From contig NZ_CP017141.1 in the NCBI RefSeq assembly GCF_001721645.1, positions 2,914,001 to 2,978,000 on the forward strand: DNA of 64,000 nt. The letters run 5' to 3'. Each line of letters starts with the position of its first letter. Position 1 is the first letter of the stretch. The stretch comes from Pedobacter steynii. Lineage in GTDB: Bacteria > Bacteroidota > Bacteroidia > Sphingobacteriales > Sphingobacteriaceae. Positions 1 through 7,257 of this stretch are shown here, piece after piece. The notes under the pieces were generated by a model. The model did no database searches. It was not told the origin of the DNA and saw only the letters and a list, made by a program, of their open reading frames with translations. The position numbers and the translations under genes were made by a program.

Positions 1-2
1 AT

Positions 3-623
3 GCAGGAATTTATGTGCAAACGGTTTCTGGTGTTTCTATCGGAGTAACCCATCGTTCGCAGATTACAGCGAAGGTAAAAAATGGGGATGCCATTTTTGA
101 TGTTCCTGATGCTTTGAGGGCAACTATGCCAACGAAATTTAATGCCGAATTGCCCTTGCCAGCAACGACTTCTATTGGATTTGGTTTTTACCCTTCTACG
201 AAAACCACCATCGCTGTTGATGTAAACTGGGTACACTGGAATAAATATAAAGAACTGGCTTTTGATTACGACAATAATGCCAGAATTCCTGATACCAAAT
301 CACCTAGAAATTACCATGATGCTGCGGCCTTCCGTCTGGGGATCGAAAATCAAACGACTAACAGATTGGCTTTACGGGCAGGTATTGGGTATGCTATGAC
401 GCCGGTAGGAAAAGGTTATGTAACACCAGAAGTTCCGGATGCTGACCGTCTTTTGCTAAGTGCAGGTCTTGGCTTTAAAGCATCTGAAAGATTCCTTATT
501 GATTTGTCTTTCCTATATGAAAATGTGAAAGCCAGAAATGAAACTAATATTGAAACAGGCCTGAGTGGTGAGTTTAAAACTGCAGCATATATCCCAGGTA
601 TTTCTTTCTCTTATAAATGGTAG
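3..623 (+). CDS. Outer-membrane transport protein, FadL/OmpP1/TodX type (3' part only)
   Basis: This is the C-terminal 206 residues of a beta-barrel protein; the reading frame is open to the left edge, so the start lies outside the window. The alternating hydrophobic/polar strands, the stretch around residues 50-80 (PATTSIGFGFYP, then a DVNWVHWNKY strand) and the C-terminal aromatic end SYKW are typical of FadL/OmpP1 porins, which pass hydrophobic compounds through the outer membrane. The next gene starts 23 bp downstream and encodes an SGNH-hydrolase lipoprotein, so the two are probably co-transcribed. That suggests import coupled to lipid or ester cleavage. The substrate cannot be told from the sequence. 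Confidence 0.85.
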   Translation, partial: AGIYVQTVSGVSIGVTHRSQITAKVKNGDAIFDVPDALRATMPTKFNAELPLPATTSIGFGFYPSTKTTIAVDVNWVHWNKYKELAFDYDNNARIPDTKSPRNYHDAAAFRLGIENQTTNRLALRAGIGYAMTPVGKGYVTPEVPDADRLLLSAGLGFKASERFLIDLSFLYENVKARNETNIETGLSGEFKTAAYIPGISFSYKW

Positions 624-646
624 TTAACCTTTTCAGAAAAAACGTA

Positions 647-1936
647 ATGAAATCAAATTTTATATATAAAAGTATTTTTGCAGTTGCTATTCTCGGAATG
701 GCTTCCTGCAAACCAGAGCTTAAAGACGTTACCCCTACTAAAGGAACGGCTGATTTTTCAAGATATATTGCAGTGGGAAATTCACTCACTTCCGGTTATG
801 CGGATAAAGGGCTGTACCTGGAAGGACAGAAAAACTCTTATCCTGGAATGATTGCCGAACAGATGAAGACCGTAGGTGGCGGGGCTTTTTATACGCCTTT
901 CTTTAAAGATACTGAAGCTGATGGTTCAGGTCACCTGGTGCTGAAAGGATTCGACGCGAAAGGTTTGCCTCAGATCGGAGAGAAAAAAGATCAGCTGGCA
1001 GTCAGATCTACAGCAGGTGGGGTGGTGCTATTTACCAAGTACACCGGAGAACTCAACAATTATGGTGTTCCGGGAATCAAACTAGCGCACATTACCTTTG
1101 GCCCTTATGGAAATCTGAATGGATTTTATGAAAGACTGTTACCAGGTAATGCACCTGGAAATAATACGGCTTATCTGGATTTTGTAACCGCTAAACCTTA
1201 TTCTTTCTTCAGCATGTGGTTAGGTAATAACGATATCCTGGGATATGCAAGTTCAGGAGGTGCTGATCCTGCTGATCAGCCGACGCCTAAAGCAACCTTT
1301 ACTGACCTATATAATCTGGCTGTTAACAAGATGACGGCAAATCAGGCTAAAGGTGTAGTTGCAACGATTCCTGATGTATTGAGTACCCCTTATTTTAACA
1401 CAGTTACCCTGGCTTCATTGCTTGCTGCCGTGCAGGCAAACGCACCCACAGTAAAAGATCTGTATATCAAGACAGGATCAGGTGCGGTAAGGCCGGCAAC
1501 GGTGCAGGATTATTTCGTGCTTCCTTTGCTTTCTGCCGGAGTGATCGGTGTGCCTACGGGTGGAATCCCTTATGGTTTACATCCGTTGAATCCAATCGAA
1601 AGTAAGTGGGTTTTAGACAAAGATGAGGCTGCTATTGTAACTGATTATACCAATGCTTATAACAATACCATCAAATCTGTGGCTGCAGCCAAAGGCCTAG
1701 CTGTGGTGGATGCTTACGCCTTATTGAAAGAGTATGGAGCTGGTAAAGATGTGAACGGGGTAAGGGTAAGTGCAGCTTTTATCACGGGAAATATCTTCTC
1801 TTTGGATGGAATTCACCTGACGCCGATGGGATATTCTATTGTAGCCAATGAATTTATCAAATCTATTAATGCAAAATATGGTTCCTCTATTCCGATTGTT
1901 GATGTGACGAAATACAGAGGGGTGAAGTTCCCTTAA
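647..1936 (+). CDS. SGNH/GDSL-type hydrolase lipoprotein
   Basis: A 429-residue exported lipoprotein. I chose ATG 647 over the upstream in-frame start at 617 because it places a hydrophobic signal directly before Cys21 (GMASC) and avoids overlapping the porin gene. SGNH blocks are visible: GNSLTSGY near residue 44 carries the nucleophile Ser, WLGNND near residue 192 is block III, and DGIHLTPMGY near residue 388 holds the catalytic Asp and His. The usual GDS is GNS here, a common variant in Bacteroidota. The enzyme probably cleaves an ester or lipid at the cell surface. It follows the FadL-like gene closely and ends at a strong terminator, so the pair forms a transcription unit. Confidence 0.85.
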   Translation: MKSNFIYKSIFAVAILGMASCKPELKDVTPTKGTADFSRYIAVGNSLTSGYADKGLYLEGQKNSYPGMIAEQMKTVGGGAFYTPFFKDTEADGSGHLVLKGFDAKGLPQIGEKKDQLAVRSTAGGVVLFTKYTGELNNYGVPGIKLAHITFGPYGNLNGFYERLLPGNAPGNNTAYLDFVTAKPYSFFSMWLGNNDILGYASSGGADPADQPTPKATFTDLYNLAVNKMTANQAKGVVATIPDVLSTPYFNTVTLASLLAAVQANAPTVKDLYIKTGSGAVRPATVQDYFVLPLLSAGVIGVPTGGIPYGLHPLNPIESKWVLDKDEAAIVTDYTNAYNNTIKSVAAAKGLAVVDAYALLKEYGAGKDVNGVRVSAAFITGNIFSLDGIHLTPMGYSIVANEFIKSINAKYGSSIPIVDVTKYRGVKFP

Positions 1937-1956
1937 TATTTTACCTGACTATACCG

Positions 1957-1994
1957 AAATGGGATCTGAACGTGTTTCAGATCCCATTTTTTTT
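1957..1994 (+). terminator. Rho-independent terminator after the SGNH hydrolase gene
   Basis: A perfect 14-bp stem (1957-1970 with 1976-1989), a 5-nt loop and a run of eight T at 1987-1994, starting 20 bp after the stop codon. Confidence 0.9.
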
Positions 1995-2321
1995 GCTCTT
2001 AATCATTTGAATAATGATCTGCTAAAAGAGCTGTGCTTCCCCGCCATTGATAAAGAATTCTTTTACATTCTTTAATATGAACCTGTACCAGGTCTTTATT
2101 TGTTCCTTATTTGATTCTTTTTTGACAAGAGGTTGGTAGGGCCCTATAGGGTTTGAAACCCTCTCAAACCTCATTGTTGTCATTTGAAAATTAATTGTAA
2201 AATAGAAATAAATAAAGCCAGTATAGGGTTTATTTATTGTTTTTAGTAAAATTTATTGCTTATATTGGTGCTGTTTAGTGTGCATTTTAACTTATTTTAT
2301 CAAACAATTAATTCATTAAAT
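1995..2321. other. Intergenic region with nested palindromes
   Basis: No gene is visible in these 327 bases. They hold a nested inverted repeat at 2129-2172, then an AT-rich stretch that probably contains the promoter of the DUF6266 gene. TATATTGG at 2261-2268 is one base off the TAnnTTTG -7 box. Confidence 0.5.
2129..2172. repeat. Nested inverted repeats upstream of the DUF6266 gene
   Basis: GAGGTT (2129-2134) pairs with AACCTC (2167-2172). Inside lie the perfect palindrome TAGGGCCCTA (2137-2146) and a hairpin AGGGTTT-G-AAACCCT (2148-2162). No T-run follows, so it does not look like a terminator. An operator or a recombination remnant are both possible. Confidence 0.5.
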
Positions 2322-3146
2322 ATGGCAAAAGCAGCAAATGGCCCTTTGGGCTCTTTAAACGGGAAATTAAATAACCTGGTTTTTTACACGCTAAACGGGC
2401 AACATATTTGCCGTACCATTGGCGATCCGGGTAAACCAAGCATTAATCAGCTGGCCAACCGTCAGGCGATGTCAGTAACGATGCGCATGGTAAAGTCAAT
2501 CAACGAATTTATCAGTGTCAGTTTTGATCTGGAAGCTCAGGGAACGGTTAAAAATGCACATAACCTGGCTACCTCATATATTAAAAAGAAGGCTTTAAAA
2601 GGCGAATATCCCAATCTTTCTGTAGATTATAGCAAGGTGGAACTGAGTCATGGTACATTACAAGGCGCTACAGGCCTCACGCTTGAAAAAACAGAAACCG
2701 GTGTACAGATCAGCTGGAATACTGAGGGGCGTTATGATGATATCGTGATGATTTTGCTTTGTCATCCTTTAAGAAGATCAGCCACTTCCCGCATTAATGC
2801 CAGCAGGAGAGATGCAGGGACCTGTTTTATTAAATTGGAGCAGGATGGAATCCTGGATGAACCTATAGAAGCTTATATCTGTTTTAGAGCTGCCAATGGT
2901 AAGGAAATCTCAGACAGTGTCTACTTAGGAAATCTGAACGGAGAAGCAGAAACTGAGGAAGAGATCATCAAAAAAAGAAAATATGATGAGGTAAAACAGC
3001 GTTTTGATCTGGTTGAGTCCGATTATTTGCAGCAAATTAAAGACAATTGGGGGAATCCTGTCGATAGCAAGGCTTTCCGGACTCTGGCAAAAGAATATGA
3101 GGTACTAAAGGGTAAATTGCTACACCTCCCGGGGAAGCCCGGTTAG
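2322..3146 (+). CDS. DUF6266 family protein
   Basis: A 274-residue protein of unknown function. I placed the start at ATG 2322 because the family begins with MAK.xNGPLGSLNGKLNN and the 22 upstream residues of the longer frame are unlike it. The N-terminus (NGPLG, then VFYTLNGQHICRT) matches the DUF6266 proteins that are common and often multicopy in Pedobacter and Flavobacterium. Residues 95-215 form a beta-rich, carbohydrate-module-like region. The last 60 residues are charged and probably helical (EEEIIKKRKYDEVKQRF), which may be an addition to the family core. There is no signal peptide or membrane segment. The gene stands alone between two long spacers. Confidence 0.7.
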   Translation: MAKAANGPLGSLNGKLNNLVFYTLNGQHICRTIGDPGKPSINQLANRQAMSVTMRMVKSINEFISVSFDLEAQGTVKNAHNLATSYIKKKALKGEYPNLSVDYSKVELSHGTLQGATGLTLEKTETGVQISWNTEGRYDDIVMILLCHPLRRSATSRINASRRDAGTCFIKLEQDGILDEPIEAYICFRAANGKEISDSVYLGNLNGEAETEEEIIKKRKYDEVKQRFDLVESDYLQQIKDNWGNPVDSKAFRTLAKEYEVLKGKLLHLPGKPG

Positions 3147-3344
3147 ACACGCCCGTTCATATATAGGACTTCGCCGGTTGTCAGTTTTTTTAATAGTTTT
3201 ATAGTTAATGATTATTGAAGTTAAATTCCATAGTCGGAATTCAGATATACGGAAATAAAATTGCGTAAGGCCAAATAATTGCTTAATAGATAGCGATTGA
3301 CTGAGAGTTGTAGGATAATAACTATCTGTTAGCGCTAATTTAGC

Positions 3345-3365
3345 CTGCGTTTTTACGCAGTTTTT
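3345..3365 (+). terminator. Likely terminator after the DUF6266 gene
   Basis: CTGCGT (3345-3350), loop TTTT, ACGCAG (3355-3360), then TTTTT. The stem is short and sits about 200 bp after the stop codon. A 10-bp palindrome TTAGCGCTAA lies just upstream at 3329-3338. The rest of 3147-3429 shows no gene. Confidence 0.5.
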
Positions 3366-3429
3366 AATAATGTAACTTTTTAAGTTTCTATATTCATGCA
3401 ATATATCGGTTTAGATAAATAAAGTTTAC

Positions 3430-4131
3430 ATGAACAAAAGAGAATACACGCTGAATGAATTTATTCTGGAAGCGGCAGAAGATCCCAATGAAAATGATTT
3501 CTTTGAACTGGAAAAGCCAGCTTTACTAGAGGTGAATCTTAAGAATCAAAAGATAATGGCCAAAGCCGGATCTATGGTTGCTTATATAGGTAATATTGAT
3601 TTCAAAAGAGAAGGTATGATGAGTAAGGGACTCGGAGGCTTACTTAAGAAAGCTATTTCCGGAGAAGGTACTTCGCTGATGTATGCTACCGGAACGGGTA
3701 AACTATACCTGGCTGATGAAGGCAAAAAGGTGAAGATCATTAAGCTGAAAAATGAAGCCATCTTTGTGAATGGTAATGATGTTTTAGCCTTGGAAGAAAG
3801 CATTCAGAACGAGATCAAAATGCTTAAAAGTGTAGCTGGCATGATGTCCGGAGGTTTGTTTCAGGTAAAGCTTTCTGGTTCAGGTTATATTGCAATCACG
3901 ACTCATGGAGAGCCGATTCTATTAAAAGTGACTCCGGGTCAGCCTGTGTTTACGGATCCGAATGCCACTGTGGCCTGGTCTGAAAACCTGACCCCAAAAA
4001 TAAAAACCAACCTGACATTTGGTTCATTTATCGGACGCGGTAGCGGGGAGTCCTTCCAGCTGGAATTTATGGGCGAAGGATGGGTATTGGTACAGCCTTA
4101 CGAAGAAGTTAAATATGCTGCTAAAGCTTAA
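3430..4131 (+). CDS. AIM24 family protein (TIGR00266-like)
   Basis: A 233-residue soluble protein of the AIM24/DUF124 family, an all-beta fold whose bacterial role is unknown. The family pattern is clear: KAGSMVAYIGNIDFKRE near residue 47, a glycine-rich GLGGLLKKAISGE near 66, and the long beta repeats after residue 130 with GSGYIAITTHGE and TPGQPVFTDPN. There is no signal peptide. The gene ends at a two-way terminator shared with the convergent nlpE-like gene. Family assignment is firm; function is not. Confidence 0.85.
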   Translation: MNKREYTLNEFILEAAEDPNENDFFELEKPALLEVNLKNQKIMAKAGSMVAYIGNIDFKREGMMSKGLGGLLKKAISGEGTSLMYATGTGKLYLADEGKKVKIIKLKNEAIFVNGNDVLALEESIQNEIKMLKSVAGMMSGGLFQVKLSGSGYIAITTHGEPILLKVTPGQPVFTDPNATVAWSENLTPKIKTNLTFGSFIGRGSGESFQLEFMGEGWVLVQPYEEVKYAAKA

Positions 4132-4167
4132 ATTAACAGCGAACAGAATTCATTAGAACCACAAATG

Positions 4168-4205
4168 AAAAGGCCCTGTAAACGCTGACGTTTTACAGGG
4201 CCTTT
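4168..4205. terminator. Two-way terminator between AIM24 and NlpE genes
   Basis: Inverted repeat AAAGGCCCTGTAAA (4169-4182) and TTTACAGGGCCTTT (4192-4205), flanked by A-run and T-run, so it can stop transcription from both convergent genes. Confidence 0.9.
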
Positions 4206-4217
4206 ATCGTATTGATC

Positions 4218-4694
4218 CTATTTCTTAAGAATATATTTGTCTGCTAACGCTCCAGTGATTTCTTTTCCTTCCATATCGAGTTGAATCAGTTTGTTTTCTC
4301 CAACAAAATAGTGGGTTGGTTGATCTTTTAATCCGATAAGTTCAACTTTAGAGCCACTGCTATCCCATTTAAACGTGCCTTTATCTTCAGGGAATTTTGT
4401 GTCTCTGCCCATATAATTCCTCTTCAGGACAAAGGTCATATCCTGGTTAAGGGTAAGTTCAGTCTGGATTCCCTCGCAGTCTGCACAGGGAAGAACGCCT
4501 TTATAGGTGCCGTTCCAGTCCAGTGAATTCTGTGCATTATGGCTATCGTTGACGGCTGCATCCCCTGTTTTTACAGTACTGTCTGCCGTTTCTGTCGTTG
4601 CAGCACGGTCTACGTTTGTGGTTTTCTTTGTTTCATTGGTACAGCTCCATAATAATACAGATACTGTGGCGAGAGTTAAGATTTGCTTTTTCAT
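4218..4694 (-). CDS. NlpE-like copper-resistance lipoprotein
   Basis: A 158-residue lipoprotein with signal peptide and lipobox LLWSC (Cys18). A Thr/Asp/Ala-rich linker of about 40 residues leads to an NlpE N-terminal-type domain starting at GTYKGVLPCADCEGI, with the CxxC motif characteristic of the family. In enteric bacteria NlpE senses envelope stress and surface contact; whether that holds here is unknown. The msrA gene lies 37 bp upstream on the same strand, and the pair could form an envelope oxidative-stress unit. Confidence 0.8.
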   Translation of the reverse strand: MKKQILTLATVSVLLWSCTNETKKTTNVDRAATTETADSTVKTGDAAVNDSHNAQNSLDWNGTYKGVLPCADCEGIQTELTLNQDMTFVLKRNYMGRDTKFPEDKGTFKWDSSGSKVELIGLKDQPTHYFVGENKLIQLDMEGKEITGALADKYILKK

Positions 4695-4731
4695 CGGTAA
4701 TGAGTTTGTGTTTTTATCTAATCGCTGTTTT

Positions 4732-5340
4732 TTAATGCTTCAGCTTTGCTTTAAAGACTTTCTCCAGCTTTTCCAGCTTGGGAAGAATCACCATTCTGCA
4801 ATAAGGCTGGTTTCCATTTTTGTTGAAATAATCCTGGTGGTAGCTGTCTGCCAGATAAAATGTTGAAGCCTTATTGATGGCCGTGACCACCGGCTTGCCA
4901 AAAGCTTTGGTATCATTCAGCTCTTTTTTATATTTATCTGCAATCTGTTTCTGTTCTTCATTATGGTAAAATACAACAGAGCGGTATTGGGTGCCTACAT
5001 CTGCACCCTGACGGTTTAAGGTGGTTGGATCATGGCTTTTCCAGAAAACCTCCAAAAGCTCATCATATTCTATCTTAAGCGGATCATAAGTGATTTCAAT
5101 GACCTCCGCATGTCCGGTTGTTCCGGTACATACATCTTCATAAGAAGGATTGGCTACATCTCCACCCTCATAACCAGATCTGACACTGCTTACCCCGTTA
5201 AGTCGCTGGAAGAGTGCTTCCGAACACCAGAAACATCCCATGCCAAAGGTGGCTTTCTGTAATTTTTTTGCCTGTGCATTGGCTGGGTCTGCTGATAAAG
5301 TTGATAAGAGCACTAAGACCATGATTGATATATACTTCAT
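4732..5340 (-). CDS. msrA: Peptide-methionine (S)-S-oxide reductase, exported
   Basis: Reduces methionine-S-sulfoxide in proteins. I used the internal ATG at 5340 because it gives a clean signal peptide (MKYISIMVLVLLSTL..., ANAQA cleavage region). The catalytic signature GMGCFWCSEALF lies near residue 34 and the family block GHAEVIEITYDP follows. HxDYF near residue 168 (SYHQDYF) is the usual C-terminal motif. The signal peptide places the enzyme in the periplasm, unlike cytoplasmic MsrA of E. coli. It is followed by the nlpE-like gene. Confidence 0.92.
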   Translation of the reverse strand: MKYISIMVLVLLSTLSADPANAQAKKLQKATFGMGCFWCSEALFQRLNGVSSVRSGYEGGDVANPSYEDVCTGTTGHAEVIEITYDPLKIEYDELLEVFWKSHDPTTLNRQGADVGTQYRSVVFYHNEEQKQIADKYKKELNDTKAFGKPVVTAINKASTFYLADSYHQDYFNKNGNQPYCRMVILPKLEKLEKVFKAKLKH

Positions 5341-5589
5341 AATTATAAATACAAGTTGAAAAAACATTTTTCAAGATATAATTACGTAAGAGTAGGCTTT
5401 ATAGTTTTTCTATCATACCCTTCGCAACCTAAATTACATTTAACTGATAATTTGATTTTTTATTCCGAAAAATGTGTATAACTTAAAATAGTTATTTACA
5501 GTGTCTTATGCAAGTTTGGTGCGTATATTTAACGTTTATTAACAATTCTTTCCTAAATTTATACTCTTAATACCTATAAATAAATCAAT

Positions 5590-6552
5590 ATGTCAACACC
5601 TTATATTCCAAGTTTAGACCTGAGCTCATACATTGATGGAGATGAAGCGCAGCGTAAAAAGTTCTCTGACGAATTGGGCAGGGCCTTCAATGATTCTGGT
5701 TTCGTAACCATCACTAATCATGGTGTAAGTCAGGAATTAATTGATAAGCTATATAGAAATATTCAGGCTGTTTTTGGATTAAGTCCTGAGCAGAAAAAGA
5801 AATACGAAAAGGTGGAGCTTGCCGGACAACGTGGATACACCAGTCCTGGGAAAGAAACCGCTAAAGGTGCTAAAACAGCAGACCTTAAAGAATTCTGGCA
5901 GATTGGTCAGGAAGTGACAGATGGTGACCCGATCAAAGCAGAATATCCTGACAATGAGGTGTTGGAAGAACTGCCTGAGTTTAATGAAGTCACCCGCGAA
6001 ATCTATAAGGCTTTAGAAAATAATGGTAAACATCTTTTACGTGCCATTGCAACGTATCTGTCATTGCCAATTGATTATTTTGATAAACATGTACATAACG
6101 GTAACTCTATTTTAAGAGGGATTCATTACTTCCCGATAGAAAATCCGGATGCTTTACCTGATGATGCGGTGCGTGCAGGCGCTCACGAAGACATTAACCT
6201 GATCACTTTGCTGATTGGTGCAAGTGCAGATGGATTAGAAGTTCTTACCCGCAGTAACGAATGGTTGCCAATTAAAGCAGGTCATACCGATATTGTAGTA
6301 AATGTTGGAGATATGTTGCAGCGTTTAACAAACAATAAACTGCGTTCTACTACACACCGGGTAGTAAATCCGCCCCGTGAATTGATGAAAACCTCCCGTT
6401 TCTCTGTTCCTTTCTTTTTACATCCACGTTCTGATATGGATTTAACCAGTCTGGAATCTACAATTGATGAGGCGCATCCTAAGGTGTATGAAGATATGAC
6501 TGCCGGAGAATATCTTGACGAACGTCTGAGAGAAATCGGTTTAAAGAAATAA
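5590..6552 (+). CDS. 2-oxoglutarate/Fe(II)-dependent oxygenase, isopenicillin N synthase family
   Basis: A 320-residue soluble oxygenase. The N-terminal DIOX_N region contains GFVTITNHGVS near residue 38. The iron ligands are visible as HED near residue 199 (AGAHEDINLITLL) and a distal His in STTHRVVNPP near residue 257. The 2OG-binding Arg-Ser pair is SRFSVPFF near 271. Length is normal for the family. The substrate is unknown, and the gene stands alone between its own spacer and a strong terminator. Similar genes in Bacteroidota are annotated only as isopenicillin N synthase family; this gives no evidence of beta-lactam synthesis. Confidence 0.85.
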   Translation: MSTPYIPSLDLSSYIDGDEAQRKKFSDELGRAFNDSGFVTITNHGVSQELIDKLYRNIQAVFGLSPEQKKKYEKVELAGQRGYTSPGKETAKGAKTADLKEFWQIGQEVTDGDPIKAEYPDNEVLEELPEFNEVTREIYKALENNGKHLLRAIATYLSLPIDYFDKHVHNGNSILRGIHYFPIENPDALPDDAVRAGAHEDINLITLLIGASADGLEVLTRSNEWLPIKAGHTDIVVNVGDMLQRLTNNKLRSTTHRVVNPPRELMKTSRFSVPFFLHPRSDMDLTSLESTIDEAHPKVYEDMTAGEYLDERLREIGLKK

Positions 6553-6570
6553 ATGATTTCTGATTCAATA

Positions 6571-6604
6571 AAAAGGGCCTTAACGAAAGTTAAGGCCCTT
6601 TTTA
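6571..6604. terminator. Two-way terminator with GAAA tetraloop
   Basis: A perfect 14-bp stem (AAAAGGGCCTTAAC with its complement) closes on GAAA at 6585-6588. A and T runs on both sides serve the convergent oxygenase and DUF1579 genes. Confidence 0.92.
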
Positions 6605-6630
6605 TTGAAGTTCACAGGTAGAATTGAAGT

Positions 6631-7203
6631 TTATTTTTTTCTTGAATACCTGATCTCCATGTTTTTCATTTCTTTGCCATCCATGGTGCAATACATTTCC
6701 AGCAGCTGGCTGTTGTCATCCATGAATTTCATGACCTGACGAATGTTGGTGTCTTTCCCTGTCATAGGGTCTACACATGTGCCCTTAAAGTTGATTGATT
6801 TTGTAGCGTCATCCCAGGTGCCTTCCATGTGCATGATGCCTGTGCCCATGTTGTCTATCCAGCTGCTGACAAAAGCTTTTTTTGAATTGTCATAGCCCAT
6901 AATACTCATTCCTTCAAAAGGCATTCCCATCATGGTTCCTTTAAATAAACACTTTTGGTAGCGGCCGCCCATAATCATTGAATTTTCTGAGCTCGCTTTA
7001 CTTTTTTCCGGTGGAGCCCCCGGTACCATCCACATCGTTACTTCCGCATCCCATTTCCCATCATCCTTAGCCATCATTTTGTGCACATCGCCAGGGGTCA
7101 TATAAGCTTGCCATGCTTTCATCATGGCCTCATCTTGCGCCTGAACCCGGCTGGTTATGACAAGCATCAGCAATGCCATAACAGTTAATGTTAACTTTTT
7201 CAT
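6631..7203 (-). CDS. DUF1579 family exported protein
   Basis: A 190-residue protein with a signal peptide (MKKLTLTVMALLML, cleaved near VQAQD). The body is the DUF1579 fold: a W-D-AEVTMWMVPGAPP segment near residue 50, GGRYQKCLFKGTMMGMPFEGM near 78, and beta strands ending in EIRYSRKK. It is strikingly methionine-rich (about 20 Met), which could mean metal binding or oxidation sensing, but that is only inference. The gene is monocistronic; 54 bp separate it from the upstream serine hydrolase gene. Confidence 0.8.
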   Translation of the reverse strand: MKKLTLTVMALLMLVITSRVQAQDEAMMKAWQAYMTPGDVHKMMAKDDGKWDAEVTMWMVPGAPPEKSKASSENSMIMGGRYQKCLFKGTMMGMPFEGMSIMGYDNSKKAFVSSWIDNMGTGIMHMEGTWDDATKSINFKGTCVDPMTGKDTNIRQVMKFMDDNSQLLEMYCTMDGKEMKNMEIRYSRKK

Positions 7204-7257
7204 TTCATTAGTTTTTGGTTTTGTATGGTCCTATCTAATTTACGAAAAAATAAATCA

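Noticed and set aside
2256..2321. Upstream in-frame start of the DUF6266 gene
   Set aside because: The added 22 residues are hydrophobic and unlike the conserved MAK...NGPLG start.
5590..6552. Beta-lactam biosynthesis from the isopenicillin N synthase family match
   Set aside because: Only the generic 2OG-Fe(II) oxygenase motifs are present and no other pathway gene is nearby.
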